A model generated the notes under the pieces. That model was given only the letters and a program-made list of their open reading frames with translations. It had not been told where the DNA came from and did no database searches. Positions 19,481-30,772 of a DNA stretch of 51,722 nucleotides are shown here, piece after piece. The translations under genes and the position numbers were made by a program. The stretch covers positions 1 through 51,722 of the forward strand of contig JABYQS010000227.1 of NCBI GenBank assembly GCA_022592435.1, read 5' to 3'. How positions within the stretch are numbered: the stretch's first letter is position 1; each line of letters begins with the position of its first letter. The DNA is from Cerioporus squamosus. Taxonomy: Eukaryota; Basidiomycota; Agaricomycetes; Polyporales; Polyporaceae.

Positions 19481-21851
19481 ATGAAGCTGCAAACGAAGAG
19501 GTGTGCAACTAGACAGAGCAATGGTCCGCCCGCCTGTTTTGTTTGCAAGGGCCATACTGAAGGTCGTGGCGAGAATTGTCGATTCAAAGGTTCGAGCGCA
19601 TTGCAAGATGTCTAGTTATCGTCGATTCTGACGGAAGCAGACTTCAGATCTCTGTCCGGACACGATCTTCCTAGCCAGGACTTGGCCTCAACCCCTGTAC
19701 CCACGCCCCCCTCGACCTTCAACGCCGATCCGAACATTGCAGAAATCCGTGAATTGCAGGTGAGAATCCGCCCTACTGATGATATCAGTTGAGTTGTGTA
19801 CCCTCGGTTCTCACAGGCAAGACTGGCTCCGTTTGTTCGTCCCATACTCCTCGACATGCTCGCCCATGAGACACTTCCCGATCTCATCCGCAGACGGCCA
19901 GATCTGAAGTATCGCCTCACCTGTGGTCCGTCCGTCTCTTCGTTTGTGTGATCACGGCTTACAACTAACTTCCTGTGTAGACTACTGCTTCACCACCATA
20001 CTTTCCTGCTCCTTCTTTTGCTCCAGGTGTGGGTATGAGATATGCCGACGCTGCCATGCCGAACATGGCACAAGTCTAGGGCATGTATGCACTCATGTAC
20101 CCTCCCTCGACGTAAGCCAAAGTATTCATTAATGCGTCCACGTCATATCTCATGAACATACAGGGCACGCACTCTTTTCGACCGGTGTCTCGGATGGAGG
20201 CGGGGCGCGTCAACTTGGCTCTAGAAGAGGCGGAGATCATCTCCGCCATGCATCAGATCCCGCCTCCTCCCTCAGTGAACGAGACAACAAAACTGCGACT
20301 CCGCGCTCAGGAGTATCGCGAAGTTCCGATGTTACGACCTGGACAGGAGACGCTATTCCGTTCCCTGTGGCATCTGGACATTCCCATAGTCGTGCATGGC
20401 CTGCATAACAGAATGCAGGGGTCCTGGACCCCAGAGTCGTTCGTTCGCACACACGGCAGGGAAACCGTGATGATGATCAAGAGCGGCAAATTACCTTCCC
20501 AGAAAGTCTCAGTGGCTCGCTTCTTCGAAGAGTTCGCAAGGAGTGACGCCGATCGTGGACACGCAGTGAAGGTCAAAGTGAGTCACTAATTCTCCTGTCA
20601 ATATCCCGAACATTTGCAGTAACCCTCGTAGGATTGGCCTCCGTCCTCCTCCTTCCAGACTGAATTTCAACAGAACTACGACGCATTCATGCAGGCAGTT
20701 CCCATGCAGTCGTATACACGTTCCAACGGTTTCCGCAACCTCATCGCTCACTATGGAATTCCGCCAGCACGTACCCCCTCCTTCCGACCTGATGTCGGTA
20801 TGTATGAATGTCTGTCCTCTCGTACTGTCACCTCACCCCGGTTTTCATGCAGGCCCTAAAGTATACATCGCTACCCCGGATATGCCACGGGAGGGCTCCA
20901 CTCGACTTCATCTGGATGTTACGTGCGCAATCAATATCCTGCCGTGGACCTCATCCGGCGATCCTGAGGCTACAGGGGCAGAGTGGTACATATTCGACCC
21001 TCACGACCTCGAGCAGCTGCGTACATATCTACGGTCGAAGCGTCCTCCGGATGTCAAACTAGGGAGTGGGGACATCGAGGACCCCTTACACGCGCAGCAG
21101 ACTTTCATTGACGAGCAAATGCTTGGCGAATTGGCCTCGAGGGGGATCCGTCCATACAAGATACAGCAGCGTCTTGGTGACGCAGTTTTCATCCCCGCTG
21201 GGGCGGCGCACCAGGTATACTATATTCCGACTGGTACCGGGTATACGACTCATGATTGGTGCAATTCGTAGGTCAGCAATGTCCAAGCATGTATCAAGGT
21301 CGCTTGTGACTTCCTCTGCACCGAGGGCATCCGTGAGAGCAGCAAGGTGACGCAAGACTTCCGTCGAGAACACTTACCAGACGTCTTGTCACTGGAGGTC
21401 GTCCTGTGGGATGCATGGGCATCCTTAATCCACCAAGCAACAGTGGCGGGGAATCGATCGAATGCTCCGGCGCTCACGAGGCACGAGAAAAAGAACAAGT
21501 ATCGGCGCAACACGACCCGCGGTCAAGAAGACGACGCTCGAAGAAAGAAACAACGCAAGACCCAGACTGGTGAAGGTTGTTCCTCCCCAGTCCGCGGTTA
21601 TGCATGCCCCATCATATCCTGCGCGCGATCTCAGCGGTTCCCCCTCCTGAGCGGAACCTTCAACCATATGTAGGTCCCCAAGTTATTGAACCATCTGGGG
21701 TGCTGATTGAATGTCGTCCAGCAACGACGTTCACAAAATTCGTGTTCCCAAAAGCGAATGGGGCCGGTTCGAACATCTAGATGACGACGATTTTCGTACG
21801 CTGTTTCACGAGGTCACTCCCAAGCCGTCGCATCCTATCTCCCCATCATGA
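19481..21851 (+). CDS. JmjC-domain histone demethylase, KDM3-like
   Basis: Eight exons join in frame: 19481-19759, 19817-19925, 19981-20111, 20164-20577, 20632-20797, 20853-21214, 21272-21669 and 21722-21851 (about 661 residues). The N-terminal zinc-binding part has CFVCKGHTEGRGENC and FCSRCGYEICRRCHAEHG, as in KDM3-type proteins. The JmjC core has HLDVTCAINILPW, giving the HxD iron ligands, then GDAVFIPAGAAHQVSN with the distal His. The iron triad is therefore present, and the enzyme would be expected to demethylate histone H3K9 in the nucleus. The tail is Lys/Arg-rich (RHEKKNKYRR). One TAG (19613-19615) lies in frame in the first proposed exon. That is either a nonsense mutation or a sign that exon 1 is wrong and the true 5' exons lie elsewhere. 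From 19.62 kb onward the gene looks intact. Confidence 0.75.
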
Positions 21852-21952
21852 GAGGCACGAACAGGTTCTGGACCCTGTAGAGTATGCTACTCGTCGCTGC
21901 ATTGACATCTTCCGTCTTGTAATGTATCGTATTTTGTCTGCACGAAGCCACG

Positions 21953-22538
21953 CTACCATAGTACATATCGCAGCCAGCACGGGTCGACGCAAACAACGGT
22001 GAACGAGTCATGGGCTCGAGGAGAAATCCTACGAACCTTTGCGGTAGCCGCACCCAGACGACCTACTCCCACCAGACCGAGTGTCATCCCCGCAAGGCCG
22101 AAGGGTATGGTGACCTGCCACGGCACCGCGCTGGCCTTCACCCGCGCGTCCTCGAAGGCGATGTACCGCACGGTCGCCAGGTGTAGAGCCCAGATATGCT
22201 CCAGGGTAGAGTTGCCCTTGCTACTCGTACTAGAAACGATGAAGCCCTTCGTCTTCGCATGGGCGACGTCGATACCGGCATTGCGTGGGCCGGTTGTAGC
22301 GATGAATTGCAAGGTAGGAAGACGATCCAGAAACAATGCCCTGAATTTCGTCCTCTCCCTCATCGCGCAGATGATTGTGTATGGCTCGAGCCTCTTGGTA
22401 AGAATGTCTTCATTGGCGGTCGTATCTGGGAAGGAGTCGATGGCAAGCCGGTCTTTGATACGCGACCAGTCAGCGAACTTGAGAGCAACGTTTTGGTAGT
22501 CGTCGAGGATTGCGACACGTACATGCTCGTTTGCCATG
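21953..22538 (-). pseudogene. Truncated D-2-hydroxyacid dehydrogenase
   Basis: The frame from the ATG at 22538 reads like the first ~165 residues of a D-isomer-specific 2-hydroxyacid dehydrogenase. It has ILDDYQNVALKFADWS, an ICAMRERTKF block, IATTGPRNAGIDV and the beginning of the NAD-binding Rossmann fold (TLGLVGVGRLGAATAK). Similarity stops right after this glycine loop, near 22030. The rest of the NAD fold and the catalytic Arg/Glu/His are missing, and the frame ends in unrelated sequence. An intact protein would be about 330-350 residues. It lies next to another broken housekeeping gene on the same strand. Confidence 0.7.
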
Positions 22539-22787
22539 TCATTGCAGGTGGATGAGTAGAGGAGAGTGCGGGGCATTCCCCAGACTCATGAGAACACAGG
22601 GCGGCCGTGTCGCTCTATTCTCGATCCGGTCCAGGTTTTCCGCCAACAAGTCGCAAAGGAGGTGTCAGTACAAGAATAGTTGACGACACAAGTACCTGCG
22701 GCTGGATGGTTCACGAGTTCGGACTGCGTAGGCGCAGAAGTTGCAAGAGAGTTGTATAGTCTGAGATATGCGTACACAACATTGTTC

Positions 22788-25700
22788 TACATGTCATTAC
22801 CGAAAGGATACTGAGGTGTGTTATAGTTAGCGAGAGCTTGACAACATGGAGCTATGAGAAACATACCTCAAACGATTCTGGAGGGTCAGCCTCAGACGCA
22901 CTCTCGTCCAGCGCAATATGACGGCCAGGCGTACTCGCGGGCGGGTTTTGCGCTGCTCCTGGCGCTACAGGTGGCACGATAGCTTGCGTCTCGGACTCAA
23001 TGTAGTCAGGCTCCTCATCTGGACAAGTGTCCGCCATGATCAAGATGCCTCCACCACCTCCACTGCGATCGGCTGCAAGTGCCGCTGACGTTGCCGACTT
23101 CGCCGCCTTGGCAGATGGTGGCCGAGTCAACACTACGCGGACGGACTGGTAATGGCCATCAGCGGGGAAGGTGATGTACGCAAGCTGCCCAATGGTGACT
23201 CAGGAGAAGTTGGACAGCTTCTCCGACGACGGCTCGGATTTGCGCCCAGCCTTGCCTGTGCTCTCTGCCATGTTCGACGATGATCCCAAGATGGGAGAGA
23301 CGTCGCCATGACGTGACGACGATCCCTCAGCGCCCTTCATCTCGACGTCGCCATCCTTCTTCTCCTTCTCGTCCTGCGGGCGAGGTAAGTCATGCATGGC
23401 GACGACACAAACATGGGGTGCACTCACAGAGACAGTTTCACCCGCCTCAGCAGCCTTCCTCTTCTCGCGCGCGTTCATCTTCGCAGTGGTAGAGAACACA
23501 GCAGTAGCGACCTTCGCGACGGTCTCCTTCTGCAGCGGCTTGGTCGCAGCAGGGTATGCGAACAAGCTGGGCTTCGCGTTGGAGATGAACTCGAACTTCG
23601 GTGCTTTGAGGTTCTCGTCCAGACCGATGACACCCGTGGGCTCAAACACCAGACACGCGCAGTGGGCGAGCGGGTACCAGTACCAGAACTGGCAGAAGAG
23701 GACCATGCCAACGATGGCGCTGGTGTTGCGACTGCCGGGATGGCTCTGCAAGCTGATCGCGATCTTCCGGCCTCTGGCGTCGATGCGACCCTGACCAAGC
23801 GCAATGCCAAAGCGAGCCATAGGGTCATTGTGCTTGTCGGAGACGATCTTCGCGTAGAGAGCACGGTTTGATGCCAACGACGGTGAGGATGCCTCGGAGC
23901 CTCGGACTGTTTGACAAGAATCATGCCTAGGGCGATGAGAGCACCTTGACGGACGAAGTCGACACTGTCCCGAGTCATGGGAGCGAGGATGTCAACAGCA
24001 TCCTATACACATTGTCAGTCAAGCAGCATGTAGAGCAGAGTGTATGCGTACCTGAAGACCAGTAACAGCACGAGCGATACCGAGAGCCAGGGTGGCACCG
24101 CACCGGACGTGCGGGTTGTAACTCTTTGACAGCTGCTGGACGATCCGAGGAACTTGCGCGGGGTTCTTGAAGAGCAGGAAAGCTAATGTTGTCACAGCAG
24201 CACGACGAACATCATCCGAAGTGTCCGACACAGCAACATGCAAGAGCTCACAAACCGCCCAGCTGTTGGCAGTACCAGCGTAGGCCAACGCGAGCGTGTA
24301 GACATCACCGTAGCGGAGGATAGGATCCTGAAAATCAAGCATATTAGTACCAGTCCACAAGGAACATAAGGTATGAACGTACCTTCTCGGCCATAAGAAG
24401 CTTGACCATGTCGTATGCCTCTTCCTGACGCCCATAGAAGATTAGTGCGAGGCCTTTGGCAAGACCACGGATGATTTTCTCATGCTGAGTCTCCTGCGCG
24501 TACGTGAGCATCTCCTCCGCGCTGGTCACGTCAGCCGTGCCAAGCATGATGAGACCCATTGCGTAGCCAGCAGCCTCGCCAGCGACAGCGGAGTCAGTGA
24601 AGAGCATCTGCTTGAGGTCGTCGTATGCCTCTGCGCTCTTGCCACCCATGCCAGCAACACCGATACCGAGCGCCGCACCATGCTGAACGACCTCGCTGAC
24701 AGAGTTGCGGAGCATGTTGCGCAGGTAGTTCTCGACTTCCTGGCCACTTCCACAACCCGCGTTCACGAGACCCATCGCGTACAAGGCATCGCCCTCCATG
24801 TAGGTGTTGGCTCCCGTCGAGCTATCCTGCGCCTGGACGGGACGGTAGGGGCCAAGGATGTTCATGCTCTCCTGGAAGTGGCCCTTGTGGATGACACCGA
24901 TGGCAGGGGCGGCAGAGAACTTTGACCGGTTGTTCGCAAGCACGAGCCACTCCAGGTTCTCGCGCAAGAAGACATCGGAGGTCGTACTGGCATGCATGAA
25001 CGCGTTCTGGAGCGAGAGAGCGGTGTGGTATATGGAGGAGCGGGGTTCCAAGACGTCCTTGGTGTTCTTGAGAATGAGCATGTCGACCTTGTTGTTGCGC
25101 TTCAGGAACTCGAATACAGCTTAATCGACTCCTGCCCAAGGAGGATCTTTCGGAGTTGGTCATAGACGGGCTTTGTCTCCTGCTAGGCCGTCAGATATAC
25201 CGGTCAGTGTAACCTTGTGAACACGCACCTCTGTACCCTCCGGGAGGTCTTTCCGGATAGCTTCGCGGAAGTCTTGACCACCACCCTCAACCAGGTCGAA
25301 CGTGAATAGGTATGCAAGGAGCTTCTGACGGGGGACCAGGGAGTTCAGGAAGTTGATAGTCATCTCCGGGGATTTGAGGGTAATGAGGATACGCGTCAGC
25401 GCGTAGACATGTGTCGACTTTGCATCGGAGCAGGGAAGAGCAGGAAGAGGGACTTGAGGACCTGGTCGCGGTAGGCAAGGGGGTGTCGAGGACGGCCTCC
25501 ATCGCATACGTGAGGACGGTAGTGTCGCGAGTCTGCTCGTAGATTGACTTGGCAATATCGGGACGTCTGGGCTCGAGCGCAATACCGATCGCCTTCGGTA
25601 AGGACCAACTGTCGTTCTCGAACGTGCTCTCTGCACCGAGGAAGAAGCAAAGCGCCTACTCGTAGTCACCAAGGTAGTAGTAGACCTTGCTTGCGAGGAG

Positions 25701-25830
25701 TGCGGCCGAGTCATGTGTTTCTTACGGCAATCTCTCGCTCTTGTACAGGAATCACTGGCAAAGGACACGTCAGTCAAGCGGTTGTGCCTCGAAGACGACA
25801 ACATACACGAGGGGTGGTGTCGCGGCCTGC
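22788..25830 (-). pseudogene. RPN2: Proteasome regulatory subunit RPN2 (PSMD1), degraded copy
   Basis: The sequence is unmistakably RPN2, the scaffold of the 26S proteasome base. Proteasome/cyclosome repeats include DALYAMGLVNAGCG, VVQHGAALGIGVAGMGG and GYAMGLIMLGT, followed by FCQFWYWYPLAHC and a C-terminal ADPPESFE joined by an intron to YPF. Introns are retained with good splice sites (for example before [10 protein letters not shown] and DAVDILAP), so this is not a retrocopy. Lesions, 5' to 3': TAA at 25722-25724, TAG at 25656-25658, a deletion of roughly 60-90 residues near 25.6 kb, one-base losses near 25476, 25430 and 25112, an 8-bp tandem duplication at 23891-23906, and TGA at 23200-23202. 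The extreme N-terminus is not found. RPN2 is essential, so a functional copy must exist elsewhere. Confidence 0.85.
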
Positions 25831-26318
25831 TTGCATTTCAACTTGACGACAGGCATTCGGACTTGAGTGCGATGTTGGTGGCTTCAAGGACGATTGGTAC
25901 TTGTAACCATCACGAACACGAAACGAGCACGCACCTGCTTGTACTCTCCCTCCGCTGCACTGCGCTTGAATCCGCCTTTCCTGGATTCTCGTGCTTCCCT
26001 TCCGCTTGCTCGTTTATCACCAGGCGAAACCTTCCAGGCCAATGTTAGGATACAGGTCGCGGTTGCGCCGCACGTCAATGTCTTGCAGAACAGAAAGAGA
26101 CAGAGGGAAGGGATGAGACTGTGAGAGAAAGAGGGAGGACACTGTGAGCACGAGAAGGAGTCTCCGAGGTGTACAGAGCTCCGAGTTGAAGGTAGACCGC
26201 TTATGTAATCTCAGGTACGCAGGCATCCTAGATCTTCAGACGCCGTCACTGTCAGGCACCGAGGTCGAGGAGAGTTAGCACTGCGTGGCACGGCAGTTGC
26301 CGTCACATGAAAGGTTAA

Positions 26319-26465
26319 TACTCCAAGAGATACGGTATGCTTATGCTGCTACTAAATACATGCTATGTACTCCAAGAGATACGATATGCTCATGCTACTA
26401 CTAAATACATGCTATGTACTCCAAGAGATACAGTATGCTTATGCTACTACTAAATACATGCTATG
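26319..26465. repeat. 49-bp minisatellite, three copies
   Basis: Three head-to-tail 49-bp units start at 26319, 26368 and 26417, each beginning TACTCCAAGAGATAC and ending ATACATGCTATG. They differ by only a few substitutions. No coding function is apparent. Confidence 0.95.
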
Positions 26466-26521
26466 ATACACTACAAGACAGTACTGGCGTAGACGTAAAC
26501 CTTGTGACTAGAAGGAAGCGC

Positions 26522-27149
26522 TCACAATGCAGCAGTAGATCGCGATACAACAAGAGTAACGACAACCCGCAAAACCAAAACGACGATCACGGCGATGAGC
26601 AATAGGACAAGAATCACAATCACAGTACGCCACACCAGAATGTGCGCGTGAACGTCGCGCGCAGCAGGGGCAGGCAGACGAGCATACGGAGAGGCTGCAG
26701 GGGGAGGAGGATATACCGCAAGGGTACCGGGAGTCGGAGTGTACGCTACGGTGGCCGCAGGAGTTTGAGGGACTGCTGCAGCAACAGCAGGAGTTGCGGG
26801 ATATGCTGCAGCAAGGGCGAGCGCGTCGGTCCTCGGTGTAGTCGCAAGATCTTCCGTGGTCGGCGGGACCGGAGGATGCACAGGACGGGGGAGTAATGGC
26901 GTGTCCGCGGTGGACAGTGATACGTTGGTCTGCTCGACGTGTGATGCTTCTTCTGACTGCGGAGGGTGCACAGTCTTTTCATCATTCTATGCGAGGATGC
27001 GGAGTACAAGAAACACGTACCATGTCACCGGCACCCCTTGCTATGGTGGAGAGCGTCATCTCTTCAGAGTATGCAGGAGGAGGTTCGGCGCTGGAGTTCC
27101 CAGCTTCGACAAAGTCGCATTCAACAATGCTCGAGTGCTTGACAATCAT
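26522..27149 (-). CDS. Tail-anchored PPxY-motif protein
   Basis: Two exons, 27021-27149 and 26522-26986, give 197 residues. The N-terminal exon has EPPPAYSEE, a PPxY motif of the kind bound by WW domains of Nedd4/Rsp5-type ubiquitin ligases. The middle is rich in Pro, Ala and Thr. A single strongly hydrophobic segment of about 25 residues (TVIVILVLLLIAVIVVLVL and on) lies next to the C-terminus, followed by a few residues, so the protein is probably tail-anchored with its bulk in the cytosol. The intron at 26987-27020 would be only 34 nt, unusually short but with GT-AG ends; without it the first exon stops at once. I do not recognise an orthologue. Confidence 0.55.
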
Positions 27150-29417
27150 GCCGGCTTGAATAGGACGGGAGGGAGGAGGAGGCTAGGAACGCGACAAGCT
27201 GCGTGAACTATACGCGACGGAGAACAATGACTGGACGTGACGATGGACGAGGTCTGAACGCGACGGTGGATGGGATGGGGTACGTCGGTGCCTCAGGCAA
27301 GGGGGAGATTATGACGAGAAGGAGGTGACGGGATGCAGCGAGGGCGACAGTGGACGAGGTCTGAGGCGATGGTGGTGGCGGGTGAGGACGGATGCTCTGC
27401 ACACAACTTCGGGATGCGACGGTGACTATCGTGAGGAGTCGCTGAGACGGCGACGGGGCCGAGGGATGATAGATCGTGCCACCGTGCAAGATGACGGCGA
27501 GGTGCGAGGCACGAGGCGCTGGGGATAGGAAAGAGGACGTCGTCGTGACCGGGTTCAGAACACGGCCAGTAGGGCGAGTGCGCGGCACATGCGACGGGTC
27601 ACAGAGAGCGGCGGACAACGACTTATCCTGGATTTTCGTATGGGACGTACCTCACAGATACTGTTCCCGCACCTCCCGCTCCATCGGCCTCCCAAAATTT
27701 GATCCCTAGGGTGCGACCGCGGCGGCGACCAGATGTCAATGCGCAAGCGGGAGGATCGAAGGCGTGGAAGATGGCGGGATAGAGAAGAGAAGCACGACTG
27801 CGAGAACATCAAGGGAAAACTGAGACGCGGCAGAGCGCGTGCAAGGGTAGGAGAACGTACGGCATGATAGCATGCACGCGTACTGTGAGATGAGGATGGA
27901 GACGATACCAGAAGTCCACTAGGATCGAAGACAAATGACAGGACGCGGGAGCGAGAGTCCAACTGCAGATGGTTTTGGTCAAAGATCAACGACATAGGAC
28001 AGAAGCGCTCACTAATTCACCCAGTTCCGTGGGCCCATGTGGCGCGCAGTTTTCTCATACCATCATCTCCTTCCCGACCACCATTTCCTCCCGCATATAA
28101 CTCAGCTGCGCACCGAATGACGGACCGATAGACATGATCGAACCGGACCTTGAACCGCTCTCCCTCAATTCCTCAATGGCGCAGTCATACCCCACGCTTC
28201 ATCCGACAGCGGTTAGCACGGAGAGTACGTCCTGCTTCTTTCTTGTTTTCTCTGCAGGGTTGACGAGAGCCGCACGAACCTCGGATGCGGTAGATAGGTC
28301 TCAGCATTTACTGCGGAGGGCAATCATTGTTCCGTGAACTCACCATTGTTTGCCTGTCTCCCAGGCATGTCATTGCCTGCAAGGTACATCGCAGTACGTC
28401 TACTGCATGCTTCTTGCTACACGCAGGTCTAATGAGTGAATAAGACCCTTTGCGTCGCTCCTACAGAGTCTACACTGAAAAAAATGGGTGAGTCCTGTGC
28501 TGTTGCCTCTTTGCCACATCTCGTCCGACCTATCTTTCCCGCTCGAGAGCCATGTGCACGGCACGGCCTCGTTCTGCATCTCCTTGGATCCGCTGGACTC
28601 GGTTCATGTCTACCTCCACGGTTGCTTTTCAGGGCGACGCATCCGTCGTTGTGCAGCCACACCCATTGATGCTGCCGAGGCCCTCTCGTAGTCCGTATTC
28701 CATTCGCATCTTCATACCGACCTCATCCTAGAGTGTTTGCATGCCTAGGCCTCCCGTTAGTCCTTCTTCGCGGATTGGTACACTCGAAGCTCCATAGCGC
28801 TGGTTGGTAAATGTTATGTCGTGCAACCCCGATGCTGCCTTCCTATTCAACGACCCGCTCCCTGCACACAGTCAGTGCCGACTGATCCAGGTGCACTACC
28901 AGATGACCTCCGCTACTCTACTCCTGTTGTCACCGTTGCATTCTGGAGTGGGGTTTGAGTATAGACAATGCTGATGACTGCTTAGGGAGGGGTGTCTTAC
29001 ACTTCTAACATTCGACAGTACAGCGTTATACGGCGGCGTGTCGTGCTGCTGTAGAAGGGCGCATCCGGGTTAATAGTTCTAGACCCACTGCCCACGCGCG
29101 CCCGCCGCAAACGGGCCTGAGATCTTGACGCGATCAGGAGATGGGTTCCATGCTATCATGCCCATGGGTCTGGACCGACCAAGGCGATTTCCAATAGTCG
29201 CCGTGGCAGCCGTGCTGTCATAGGTTTGCCTTCTACATCCTACGTAGCATCCGCGACGTCATCAGTAGTGGCGTACAGCCTCCTTGGTGTGCTCGGTTGC
29301 TTACGTTTTTGGCTGCGCGAGGTACGCTACTGAAGTAGAAGCCTGAACGTCAGCGGGTCACTACTGGAAAACATATAACTAACCGACCGTCACGAACGAC
29401 TGCACGCCCGCCGAAAC
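27150..29417. other. Long interval without a supported gene
   Basis: Several open frames exist here but none shows family motifs, consistent splice structure or believable composition. Short open stretches such as 28134-28230 with possible splice sites cannot be assembled into a gene. Confidence 0.5.
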
Positions 29418-30042
29418 ATGCCCTCTCGGACTACCCATCCTCCCACCAGACTTGCACGACGGGGGCCGCCCAACATGGCTCTGCAGCGAAGCGTGAGTGC
29501 TTTGTAAATGAAGTACAACTGCTGTCTCACAGTTCATGACAGCAATTGCGGCTCGTCCAGGTGTATCGAGTCCGCATCTCAGGTCAACCAGACATGCGGG
29601 CAGTGATAGCCGAGCGTTTCGAGGGTCCGGATGGATTTGACCGCGCGAGGCTCGTTCGAGAGTGGACCATCGAGGGGCATCACCGACGATTTTCCATATC
29701 CATCCCTCGGGTCATGGCCGACGTGGATGTAGTCTTGTGGAGTCGTTTCGAGGTTCATGCCAGAGTCACTCGAGAGGAAGGTCGCTTCAACGAGACCGTG
29801 CGCACTCTCGTGGACAGAGAGGAGCTCTCCGACATCCCCGCCGAGTTTATCATCCTCCGCCGGGATGAGAGCGGGGAGCGCTTGGAGGGCATGAGGCGCG
29901 TTGACATTCCTGCCGCTGAGTTTGCACTTGTACAGTAAGCACGTGTCTTGGTATCTCTGACCAGAAGCTCACCTTGCATCGTAGAGTCGCCCGGCGGTTG
30001 AACGAAACTCGCATACTCGTTGGAGACCGCCAGGGTAGATAG
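29418..30042 (+). CDS. Small hypothetical protein, three exons (paralogue 1)
   Basis: Exons 29418-29492, 29543-29934 and 29985-30042 join into 174 residues, from MPSRTTHPPTRLARR to a TAG at 30040-30042. The body is a charged alpha/beta-looking domain with LVQVYRVRISGQPDMRA, EGPDGFDRARLVREWT and a C-terminal block AEFIILRRDESGERLEGMRR. The block AEFxxxRRxxxG and the following MRxxD...AExAL motif also occur in the gene at 44036-44661. The second intron is in phase 2 at the matching place in both. The function is unknown. The gene is fully open with standard GT-AG introns. Confidence 0.65.
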
Positions 30043-30772
30043 TCCTGTCCGCGCTTGCCTGCGCCGCCATAACAGGCATGAGCAGATAGAATTTGTCGCG
30101 CCCATCGAACTTTGTACAGTATAGAACCCTGGGATACCACACGGAATGCAACTAAAGCAGTTCTCAAAGTCCGAAGAGTGGACGCAACGAGTGATAGTGG
30201 ACAGGAGAACTCACCTGTCGCGTTTGCATCATCACCCTGCCCCTCTTCCTTCCGACCAACGACGTTCTATCTTCCCCCGATCCTTATCACCGCTGTAACT
30301 GTATCCAGACGACGGACTTGGTGTCTTCAGTGAGAAGCAACATGCAGCTGATCAGAACGCGACAGTATCACAAGCGGTGCTACATGCACGCAGGAGTGAG
30401 CCTCGCCATTGTAGGTTCACAGTCACATCATGAGAGAGAAGAGTGCGGCAGGCGCTACCGAGGGCATTCGTACGAGGCCATAGGCCAGAGTATGTCAAGA
30501 GTACAGATGAACGGGAGTGTATTGCGAGCGGACGAGAAGCACACCGAGAAGCAGTGCGCGGCGTGTCACGTAACTCTAAGTAATGGTCCGATCATTGCAA
30601 GTACGCGCTGGACATATTGTCACTCCAAGCCTTGATGCGTGCAACACACGATGCTAAGCACACACGGGCGGTCTCATGCTCCTTGTAGCAACACGGTATT
30701 GATATTGAGAGCAGAGGCTGCTTGACGACAAAGTACATGGTACACAGTTGCTATGACTACGGTACATGGCGC

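Noticed and set aside
23392..25124. Several plus-strand frames opposite RPN2
   Set aside because: Antisense shadows of the RPN2 copy.
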